Source: Desulfobacteraceae bacterium (lineage in GTDB: Bacteria; Desulfobacterota; DSM-4660; Desulfatiglandales; Desulfatiglandaceae). Taken from it: a DNA stretch of 18,550 nucleotides. A program made the translations under genes and the position numbers. Numbering within the stretch: position 1 is the first letter of the stretch; every line of letters begins with the position of its first letter. Below the pieces are notes generated by a model. It saw nothing but the letters and a program-made list of their open reading frames with translations, ran no database searches and was not told the DNA's origin. The stretch lies in the NCBI GenBank assembly GCA_030642205.1, contig DAOWOF010000017.1:1-18550 (forward strand). The letters are read 5' to 3'. Positions 1 through 6,532 of this stretch are shown piece by piece.

Positions 1-32
1 AGTATTTTTAGTTTATCACCTGTATCAGACAT
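1..32 (-). CDS. Start of next operon gene, possible response regulator (partial)
   Basis: An ATG lies on the minus strand at 30-32 and opens a frame that runs off the window edge. The ten complete codons read MSDTGDKLKI, and the next, cut codon begins CT. The start overlaps the last 8 bases of the histidine kinase gene (ATGTCTGA), a layout typical of translational coupling. A short polar start leading into a K-I-L strand is how many receiver-domain proteins begin, and a response regulator right after a hybrid kinase would make sense. With ten residues this remains an inference; only the start and the overlap are directly seen. Confidence 0.45.
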   Translation of the reverse strand, partial: MSDTGDKLKI

Positions 33-3000
33 CGCTTAAATCCATATCTTTGCTTATTTTAATAAGGGTTTGGCGGGCGCCTTTAAAATCAAATTTACCG
101 ATTTGTTCTTCCAGGTCACTAATCTCATCAGGCAGTAAATCCACCTCTGCCTTGATTTTGCCCAGGACAACTTTGGCCATTGGATTATTATGTTCCAGAA
201 GCTCATTCATTTCGGTGAATAAGGGGCTCCCGGATAAAATATTTGTGGTCTTAGAGGCTGATTGTTTATTAGGTGATTCTTTTTTGCTATCTTTCAAGAG
301 GTCCCTGGTTAGATCTTCTGTTGAATTATTCGTCATGGAAAAGCTCTTGCCAAATTCATCCATAAAACGGTCTATGTCATGGAAATTGTCTTCTATGGCT
401 AGTTCAAGATTTCTTGCTGCTCCATGAAGATCCTTGGCCGATAAGTTTCCTGCTGCCCCCTTTAGACTATGTAAATAATTCTCCAAAAAGGCTGAATCTT
501 TTTCCCGGATGGCGGCAGATATTTTTTCAGGGGCATCATGATTGTCAAGAAAAAATCCTTTCAGGAGTTCTAGATACAGATTCTGGTTTCCTCCAATTCG
601 TTTTACTCCCGCTTCGATATCAAGTCCCGGAACTTGACCGGGGAGATCCTGGGATGGACTTTTTGCCCCTTGTCTTTCTGGAGTAGCGCCTGGGTCAGGA
701 TTCTCTTTGGTCTTTTTGGTCCACTTGCTCAGTGTGTCAAAGAGTTTTTCACTTTTTATGGGCTTTGAAATATAATCATTCATGCCAGCCTCCAGACATC
801 TTTCTCTGTCTCCTGTCATGGCATTGGCAGTCATGGCAATAATCGGAATGTCAGGAAGTTCAAGCGTATTCCTGATAGTTTTAGTGGCCTCAAAACCATC
901 CATTTCCGGCATCTGAACATCCATTAAAATCGCATCATACTCATTGTCTTTGACCTTCTCAACCGCCTGAATCCCATTTATGGCTTTGGTTACAGATATT
1001 CCTCTGATAGATAACATCTCAGAGGCAACTTCCTGGTTAATAACATTATCTTCAACCAGAAGGATACGAATGCCGCTGAAATCTTTTGCCTGTACCGGAG
1101 GATGCTCTGATTTACCTGTATCAAGGGAGGTGCCGCCTTCAAATATTTCAATGATAGCATTAAAGAGTGAGGACTGTTTGATCGGTTTTGAAAGGTATTT
1201 GACAATTCCAATTTCCCTTGCCCGTTTCTCGTCTTCTTTTCGCTGGCACCCCATGATAATAATGGGAGGAGCCTTTGCGGAACAGTGATTTATAATTTTA
1301 TCAGAAGCTGAAAGGCCATCCATGCCGGGCAATCTTACATCCATGATTATAAGCTGGAAGAGTTTTTTCTTATCAGCCTGTAATGAGTCTTCATATAATT
1401 TAAGGGCCGCTTCGGCATTTTCAGCCGATGTATAATGGAGATCGAATGCTGTTAGAAATCGTTGTATAATCTTTAAGGTTTTGGGATTATCGTCCACAAG
1501 AAGGGTATTCATATCCCTTAGTTTCGAGGGCAGGATTTCTTCTTTGAAAGAATAATCCGAATCAATCTTAAACTTGCCTGTAAAAGAAAAGGTACTCCCA
1601 ACACCGACCTTGCTTTCTGCCCATATAAGGCCTTCCATCTTTGTTACAATCTTTTTACTGATAGCCAGTCCAAGGCCGGTGCCTCCATATTTCCTGGTAG
1701 TTGATCCATCTGCCTGTGAAAAGGAGTCAAAAAGAATATTTTTGCCATTTTGCATGAATGCATTAACATCAAAACCGATTCCTGTATCCTGGATTTCAAA
1801 GATGAGTTCCACCGTATCCAGGAGCTGGGATTTCTTTCGAATCGAGATCAGGATTTCACCATTTTCGGTAAATTTAAGGGCATTAGAGATTATATTTACA
1901 AGTACTTGACGCAAACGCTGTGGATCTGAGATAAGACGCAGGGGAACTTCTGTGTCTATATCCACAATGAGCTCGACCCCTTTATCCTGAGACTTTCCCT
2001 GTAAGAAAAGATCCATTTCTTTTTCAAGAAGGTCTCTTAGGTCAAAGGATATCTGTTCAAAGACCAGCTTACCAGCTTCAATCTTTGAAAAATCAAGGAT
2101 CTCATTAATAAGCTTCAAAAGATGTTTACCTGAATATCGAACACTATCGATATATGATTTCTGCTTTTCATTCAAATCGGTATTCCAGAGCAGTTCACTC
2201 ATGCCTATAATCCCGTTCATTGGGGTCCTGATTTCATGACTCATATTAGCTAAAAAGTCACTTTTGGCCACATTGGCTGTTTCTGCCAAGTCCTTGGCCA
2301 GTTTTAGCTCATTAACCACCTCTTTGAGCCTCTTTTCACGGATTTGAATTTGCCCCAGCATCTCATTAAAACCATCAATCAGGAGTCCGAGCTCATCATT
2401 ATTTTTTTTGTCTGCCCTGGCGGAATAATTTTTTTCCTCTGATACGATTTTCATGGTTTTCAACAAGAGGAAGATAGGCTGAGTTATTATTTTCTGCAAA
2501 TTGGATGCTATCATATAGGTCAGAGCAAAAGAGATCAAAATCAATGAAAAACTCAGCAGTAACGCATGCTTCAGGAGATCATAAAATCCACTTAGATTAG
2601 TTCTGATGAAGATAGTGCCGATTTGTTTCTGGTTCAAGATTATTGGTCTGTACAGGTCCAGAAACTTATATGAGAATTTATAATTGTTTTTTTGATCAAG
2701 TCTTAGATATTCAAATGAAAATCTTTTTTCCTTTCTGGAATTGATAAGATCAATGCCTGCTTTGCTATATTGAGATTCCAGCTTAAGATTGTCTTTCTGC
2801 CATGTTTTTATTAGATCATTATTGAGATAGGTGGCAAATAATTTCCCTTCTCGTGTGTAGATACAGGCAAAAGTTACCGATGGTTCAGCGCTTACAGCCG
2901 TAAGGATTTCCCTTGCGGTATCAGGATCATCAAAGGATAGAGCCGCAGTAGAGTTTATCCCTATGACCCCTGATAATGTAGATATATTATGGATCATGTT

Positions 3001-3129
3001 TTTTCGGAAGGATATTAATTCAAAGCCAATGAAGACTAAAAGGATCAGTGAAACCAATAAAGTTGCCGTAAGCATACTCATATAGATCAGCTTACGTTTT
3101 ATAGGGTAATTATGAAACTTTTTAAACAT
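25..3129 (-). CDS. Hybrid sensor histidine kinase (CHASE8-HAMP-HisKA-HATPase-REC-REC-Hpt)
   Basis: Inner-membrane multi-step phosphorelay kinase of 1034 residues, BarA-like in its cytoplasmic part. Transmembrane helix 1 spans about residues 13-36. The periplasmic stretch to about 185 has the CHASE8 look (N-S-T-A-A-L-S-F-D-D at 59-68), as in YfiN/DgcN. Helix 2 spans about 187-208 and HAMP about 209-262, followed by a short coiled coil. HisKA carries SHEIRTPMNG with phospho-acceptor His298. The ATPase has an N box near 412-417 and glycine-rich boxes DTGIGF and GGTGLGLAISKK. Receiver 1 has D546/D547, D597 and K648; receiver 2 has E693/D694, D737 and K789, so both look active. Hpt has H887 in HSLKGAAGN. 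A helical tail of about 75 residues follows. The gene is last but one in the receptor-YfiR-kinase operon. The ATG at 3127-3129 has only a weak ribosome binding site, but the N-terminus matches the family (N-Y-P-I-K-R-K-L before helix 1). Confidence 0.93.
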   Translation of the reverse strand: MFKKFHNYPIKRKLIYMSMLTATLLVSLILLVFIGFELISFRKNMIHNISTLSGVIGINSTAALSFDDPDTAREILTAVSAEPSVTFACIYTREGKLFATYLNNDLIKTWQKDNLKLESQYSKAGIDLINSRKEKRFSFEYLRLDQKNNYKFSYKFLDLYRPIILNQKQIGTIFIRTNLSGFYDLLKHALLLSFSLILISFALTYMIASNLQKIITQPIFLLLKTMKIVSEEKNYSARADKKNNDELGLLIDGFNEMLGQIQIREKRLKEVVNELKLAKDLAETANVAKSDFLANMSHEIRTPMNGIIGMSELLWNTDLNEKQKSYIDSVRYSGKHLLKLINEILDFSKIEAGKLVFEQISFDLRDLLEKEMDLFLQGKSQDKGVELIVDIDTEVPLRLISDPQRLRQVLVNIISNALKFTENGEILISIRKKSQLLDTVELIFEIQDTGIGFDVNAFMQNGKNILFDSFSQADGSTTRKYGGTGLGLAISKKIVTKMEGLIWAESKVGVGSTFSFTGKFKIDSDYSFKEEILPSKLRDMNTLLVDDNPKTLKIIQRFLTAFDLHYTSAENAEAALKLYEDSLQADKKKLFQLIIMDVRLPGMDGLSASDKIINHCSAKAPPIIIMGCQRKEDEKRAREIGIVKYLSKPIKQSSLFNAIIEIFEGGTSLDTGKSEHPPVQAKDFSGIRILLVEDNVINQEVASEMLSIRGISVTKAINGIQAVEKVKDNEYDAILMDVQMPEMDGFEATKTIRNTLELPDIPIIAMTANAMTGDRERCLEAGMNDYISKPIKSEKLFDTLSKWTKKTKENPDPGATPERQGAKSPSQDLPGQVPGLDIEAGVKRIGGNQNLYLELLKGFFLDNHDAPEKISAAIREKDSAFLENYLHSLKGAAGNLSAKDLHGAARNLELAIEDNFHDIDRFMDEFGKSFSMTNNSTEDLTRDLLKDSKKESPNKQSASKTTNILSGSPLFTEMNELLEHNNPMAKVVLGKIKAEVDLLPDEISDLEEQIGKFDFKGARQTLIKISKDMDLSDV

Positions 3130-3182
3130 CTCTTGACACCATTGTACTTGAACATCATATTAGGAGTTGCCCGGATAACCCC

Positions 3183-3743
3183 TTAAGGTTTTTTTCTGCC
3201 TATAATTGTAGCAATTCGCATAAGTTTGGAGCTGATTTTTATTCCGGCTTTTTTTGCCAATGCAGCATTTATTTCCACCCTGATACGTTTATCATCTCTT
3301 ACGAGACTGATAATTCCCCCCTTATGGGCAAAGGCTGGTTCATCACCCACAGTAAGAAAAGAGCAATCTTTATTCCTGATCTGTTTAAGATTCCGGATCA
3401 TTTTTTTTGTCGAACTTATAAAAATGAGATGATAGTCGCATAAGTTGAGTAAATCTTCATTGACAGTCGTCTTTATTCTACGACCCTGGATAAGTTCTTC
3501 AGATACTACCTTTTTTAAGATTGTGCCTAACTGATGATTGCCTATGACGCCAACTTTAATAGTATCATTTTTCCCTGAAAATGAACTATCAGGCCAAGTA
3601 ATAAAATTCATGAGATTAAAGATAAATACAGCCTTTATTTGATCCTCCTGAACCGAATTAGCCTGACAATAGTCATGGGATCCAAAACAAAAGAAAACCT
3701 GGATCAGGATAAAAAGAAAGATTATTTTTTTGTTAAATATCAT
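3183..3743 (-). CDS. YfiR-family (DUF4154) periplasmic protein
   Basis: A protein of 186 residues with a signal peptide (basic MIFNKK, hydrophobic core 7-20, likely cleavage after A28). The mature part has the YfiR/DUF4154 features: QIKAVFIFNLMNFITWP near 35-51, VGVIG at 64-68, the central LCDYHLIFISS and the late DEPAF...GGIISLV...RIRVEIN segment. YfiR of the YfiBNR system is a periplasmic repressor that acts on the CHASE8-type domain of the diguanylate cyclase YfiN. Here the neighbouring CHASE8-bearing protein is a histidine kinase, so this protein may regulate that kinase (inference). Only two cysteines remain in the mature protein (C102 and C127), so the disulfides known from Pseudomonas YfiR may not be conserved. 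The gene starts 22 bases after the receptor stop and ends 53 bases before the kinase start. No clear Shine-Dalgarno is seen, which suggests coupled translation. Confidence 0.88.
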   Translation of the reverse strand: MIFNKKIIFLFILIQVFFCFGSHDYCQANSVQEDQIKAVFIFNLMNFITWPDSSFSGKNDTIKVGVIGNHQLGTILKKVVSEELIQGRRIKTTVNEDLLNLCDYHLIFISSTKKMIRNLKQIRNKDCSFLTVGDEPAFAHKGGIISLVRDDKRIRVEINAALAKKAGIKISSKLMRIATIIGRKKP

Positions 3744-3765
3744 GTTAATTTATTAAGTATTGTTT

Positions 3766-5829
3766 TTAAAATGACCATTGTATTTTTCCATAGACACTAC
3801 GCTCTATTTCACTACGTGCCACAGAGAAAAATTCCGTTACAAATTCGGAATGATGCCTGTCCAGGAGGTTTTGACCGACTATGGAAAGCTCAAGGTCAGG
3901 ACTTGGTTTCCAGGAGAGACGCGCGTCAAAAGTCGTATAGCTGCTAACATTGGTGATTTGGGAAGAAAATATATTACGCCCTGTAAGTTTATCCACAAAG
4001 CGGAGCCACAGGTCGAATTTCAGGTTACAGGGAAGATCCATGGATGACATCAATGAGCATTGATGTCTGGGAAAATCATCCTTAAACATGGGACTGTTAT
4101 TTGATTCCGAATTCATTGATAAAAAAGTGTATGTCGGCCTTAGCCGCAACCAGTTAAGGGGCAGCCAATCAACGGCCAGCTCAATACCATAGGACTCGGC
4201 AGTTGTATTATTTCCTACTGTAGTAAATATTTGTAAATACGGATCAGGATCGGGGATAATGGTTGATTCACTTGGAACCAAGGTACCCAGCTTTTCATAC
4301 TCGTTATAAAACAGGGCCAAATCAACAGAAAATTTCCTGTGGGGATAAAAACGATAGCCAAGTTCATACGCTAATAACTCTTCTGAATCCATACTTTGAT
4401 TGGCAATAAAACCAAGTTTTACAGGTAAAATGGATTCGGGGAGAATAGAATCCAGATCAAAATTAAAAGTGTTTTCACCTCGGGATGGCATCCTTACCGC
4501 GCGGGACACTGCTCCCCACAGAGTATGATTGTTATGTGGCGTCCAGGTTAACCGGCCACTTGGCTGAATTTCATAGCCAGTACTCTTGTTATGCTCAATT
4601 TTAGTGCCGATTATGAAACGAAGACAATCCTTGATGAGTATGATATTATCCTGGATAAAGGTGCTAAAGAGTTCTTCATTGCGGCTGTCAGGGGTAAAGG
4701 TAACTCGGGTACCATTGCTAAAATCATCTTTGATCAGGCGTGCCCCAAGACCCCATATCATTTCATGGCGCTTGGCAAGCTGGAAATAATGTTCCAGACT
4801 AAAGTCATAAACATCATATTTAAAATGGGCCAGAGATTCATTATACTCTGTTATATCCATATAAAACTGTAAACTAAGGCTTGAATCATTCGAAAAATCA
4901 TGCTGCAATCGGAAGAGCAGATTTTTGCCTTTACTCTTCACATCCTCGATAATGCTGTAATAATAAGGAGGTTCATTTGTAGGGGGGGTAGATAGCTGCC
5001 CCGACATGACCTCAATAATGTCTCCTTGAATTGTAAGCTGATTAGCATCTCCCAAGGCTCCATCAATTCTGAATCCGGACTGGATGGAGTCCCAGTCATC
5101 ATGGGCAGCATTTCCGGATGAGTCAATAAAATGGCTCCTGTCGAGATATTTGGAATATATTCGAAAAGAGATATTATCGTTTATCCGGTTGCCATAGCGT
5201 ATCCCTCCAAAATACTTTTCATGGGTGCCCATACCAGTTGTAATGAGTCCTCCGTGAGTTTTAGTCGCTGATTTTGTTATGATGTTTATCACCCCATTAA
5301 CAGCATTGGCCCCCCAAAGAGTAGCCCCTGGCCCGCGAATAACTTCAATCCTGTCAATATCATCCATAAAAGTATCCTGGACATTCCAGAATACCCCTGA
5401 AAAAGACGGGCTGTAAACAATGCGGCCGTCCATTAATACCAGCAATTTGTTGGCAAAACGGCTGTTCATGCCCCTGGCGCTAATTGCCCATATATTGGAA
5501 TTCAGTTGGGCCACTTGAAGCCCTGGCACCAAGCGTAAGGCATCGGCAATCGAGGTTGCTCCTGATCGGCATATATCATCAGAGGTGACAACAAATATTG
5601 CTGCTGCCGCATCAGTCATTTTTTCTTCTTTTTTGGATACAGAGGTGACTTCAATTTCCAGCAGTTTTTCAAGTGAAAGCTTTTTCAGGTATTCCAGATC
5701 ATTCTTATTGTCTATATCATCTGCTTGCAATCCCAATGGAAAGAACAGAGATAGTAAAAGAAACGCAATCAGAGTGATGAAAACGCATAACAGAGGATTT
5801 TTTTTGTGATTGAAAGGAATCCAGGACAA
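3766..5829 (-). CDS. TonB-dependent outer-membrane receptor
   Basis: An outer-membrane beta-barrel receptor of 687 residues. A signal peptide with a long hydrophobic core (12-34) probably ends after A36. A short lead containing LEKLLEIEVTSVSKKEEK follows, of the kind found in receptors annotated simply as 'TonB-dependent receptor plug'. The plug domain spans about 69-187 with ADALRLVPGLQVAQ, SARGMNSRFANKLLVLMDGR and IEVIRGPGATLWGANAVNG. The rest is barrel, ending in the terminal aromatic residue (KIQWSF) that outer-membrane insertion requires. The start is TTG at 5827-5829: GGAG stands seven bases upstream, and no in-frame ATG occurs before the signal sequence. It is the first gene of the minus-strand operon. 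The substrate cannot be told; the nearest relatives I recall are vitamin B12/colicin-type or siderophore receptors. Linkage to YfiR and a sensor kinase suggests sensing as well as, or instead of, uptake. No tonB, exbB or exbD is in the window. Confidence 0.93.
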   Translation of the reverse strand: MSWIPFNHKKNPLLCVFITLIAFLLLSLFFPLGLQADDIDNKNDLEYLKKLSLEKLLEIEVTSVSKKEEKMTDAAAAIFVVTSDDICRSGATSIADALRLVPGLQVAQLNSNIWAISARGMNSRFANKLLVLMDGRIVYSPSFSGVFWNVQDTFMDDIDRIEVIRGPGATLWGANAVNGVINIITKSATKTHGGLITTGMGTHEKYFGGIRYGNRINDNISFRIYSKYLDRSHFIDSSGNAAHDDWDSIQSGFRIDGALGDANQLTIQGDIIEVMSGQLSTPPTNEPPYYYSIIEDVKSKGKNLLFRLQHDFSNDSSLSLQFYMDITEYNESLAHFKYDVYDFSLEHYFQLAKRHEMIWGLGARLIKDDFSNGTRVTFTPDSRNEELFSTFIQDNIILIKDCLRFIIGTKIEHNKSTGYEIQPSGRLTWTPHNNHTLWGAVSRAVRMPSRGENTFNFDLDSILPESILPVKLGFIANQSMDSEELLAYELGYRFYPHRKFSVDLALFYNEYEKLGTLVPSESTIIPDPDPYLQIFTTVGNNTTAESYGIELAVDWLPLNWLRLRPTYTFLSMNSESNNSPMFKDDFPRHQCSLMSSMDLPCNLKFDLWLRFVDKLTGRNIFSSQITNVSSYTTFDARLSWKPSPDLELSIVGQNLLDRHHSEFVTEFFSVARSEIERSVYGKIQWSF

Positions 5830-5890
5830 AATTCTTCTCCAGAATAGATTTTTTTATTTACAGGAAAACATTGCAATTGATGTGCCGTAC

Positions 5891-5918
5891 ATTTTATCAT
5901 TTTCCGCCATTCCCGCAA
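5891..5918 (-). promoter_or_regulatory. Candidate promoter of the receptor operon
   Basis: Read on the minus strand, an extended -10 element TGATAAAAT (TAAAAT at 5891-5896, preceded by TGA) stands 16 bases downstream of a weak -35 TTGCGG (5913-5918). It points at the TTG start at 5829, giving a leader of about 55 bases. The -35 is poor and falls inside a repeat-like hairpin, so confidence is low. Confidence 0.33.
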
Positions 5919-5956
5919 AGGCAGGAGGTAAGTAAAGACTCCGATCCAGTCTTTTT
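5905..5956. repeat. Possible decayed REP-type palindromic repeat
   Basis: CCATTCCCGCAAAGGCAGGA (5907-5926) resembles the palindromic repeats with CATTCCCGC...GCGGGAATCCAG arms that are common between genes in many proteobacterial genomes. It has one mispair in the stem. It is followed by a second small hairpin, AAAGACT (5934-5940) against AGTCTTT (5948-5954) with loop CCGATCC. A related 11-mer, GCGGGAATCCA, occurs at about 6396-6406 in the same intergenic region. Both sit between divergent genes, where a terminator has no obvious role. Family membership is from memory and would need a genome-wide match. Confidence 0.35.
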
Positions 5957-6428
5957 AAATAGATTTAGATCTCCTGTGCCCCAGTTTTCGTTTATAGCTA
6001 AGGCAGTTCTTTCATAATAAAAGCCAGGGCAAACCATAAAGATCTACTTTCAGATGGAAGTTAAACAGTTAAAATTCTTTCTTGGCTTGACTTTGCTAAA
6101 CTTTTTGAGGTAGTTTTGATAATTTATTATCCTAACAAAATTTTTTAATATAAAATAAATAAAGATATTCTCCTGTTGCATTCACCTTGATGGAAGGATA
6201 TCATGAACCATATGTAAAAGAAATAAGGTCATAATTAGGATTGTTGAGGTATTTTCAACATTTACAAAAAAATTCTGGAAAGATTATAGGATAAAAGATT
6301 GGAGCCGGATGCGGATTAAAACGAATAAAAGGATCTGTGACCTTTGAAAAAGCCTCAAATTCGTTTACGTTCAAGGAAGGCAAAACTTTTAAACGCGGGA
6401 ATCCATTAAGTATTTCCAGGATTAAAAT

Positions 6429-6459
6429 TTGAGTCTGACGCCGAAATTGGGCAGATAAT
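6429..6459 (+). promoter_or_regulatory. Weak candidate promoter for the EF-G-like gene
   Basis: TTGAGT at 6429-6434 and GATAAT at 6454-6459 are separated by 19 bases, longer than the usual 16-18. It would give a leader of about 65 bases before the ATG at 6533. It is the best sigma-70-like pair I found in front of this gene, but it is marginal. Confidence 0.25.
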
Positions 6460-6532
6460 CGCAACCTTCAAAAGGGGCAGTTTTGCAAAGGTCTCTCGGT
6501 TTTGAACTGCTAAATCAGGAAAGGGTTTGTTT

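Larger units (their letters stand above)
5830..6532. other. Gene-free divergent intergenic region, about 700 bp
   Basis: This stretch separates the minus-strand receptor operon from the plus-strand EF-G-like gene. The AT-rich core (about 6060-6300) has no open frame with a credible ribosome binding site. It holds the candidate minus-strand promoter and repeat-like element near 5890-5956, and a short inverted repeat TGTTGA/TCAACA at 6242-6260 with a 7-base loop. A possible plus-strand promoter lies near 6429-6459. The remainder, about 6260-6430, I cannot assign; it could be decayed coding sequence, a leader or nothing. Confidence 0.6.

Noticed and set aside
5934..5956. Hairpin AAAGACT/AGTCTTT followed by T's, as a terminator
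   Set aside because: It lies between divergent genes where no transcript ends, the stem is short and AT-rich, and it is better explained as part of a repeat remnant.
6083..6097. Sigma-54-like motif TGGCTTGACTTTGCT on the plus strand
   Set aside because: Only 9 bases separate GG and GC instead of the required 10, and no enhancer-binding sites or dependent gene are apparent.
6190..6234. Very short plus-strand frame (14 codons) starting at the ATG near 6190
   Set aside because: No Shine-Dalgarno sequence and no feature that would mark a leader peptide.
6255..6464. Minus-strand open frame of 69 codons in the divergent region
   Set aside because: It starts with TTG without a ribosome binding site, has odd composition and overlaps the likely promoter and leader of the EF-G-like gene. 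No recognisable motif.
6527..6532. TTG start two codons before the chosen EF-G-like ATG
   Set aside because: Spacing to AAAGGG would be only one base; the ATG at 6533 is properly placed.
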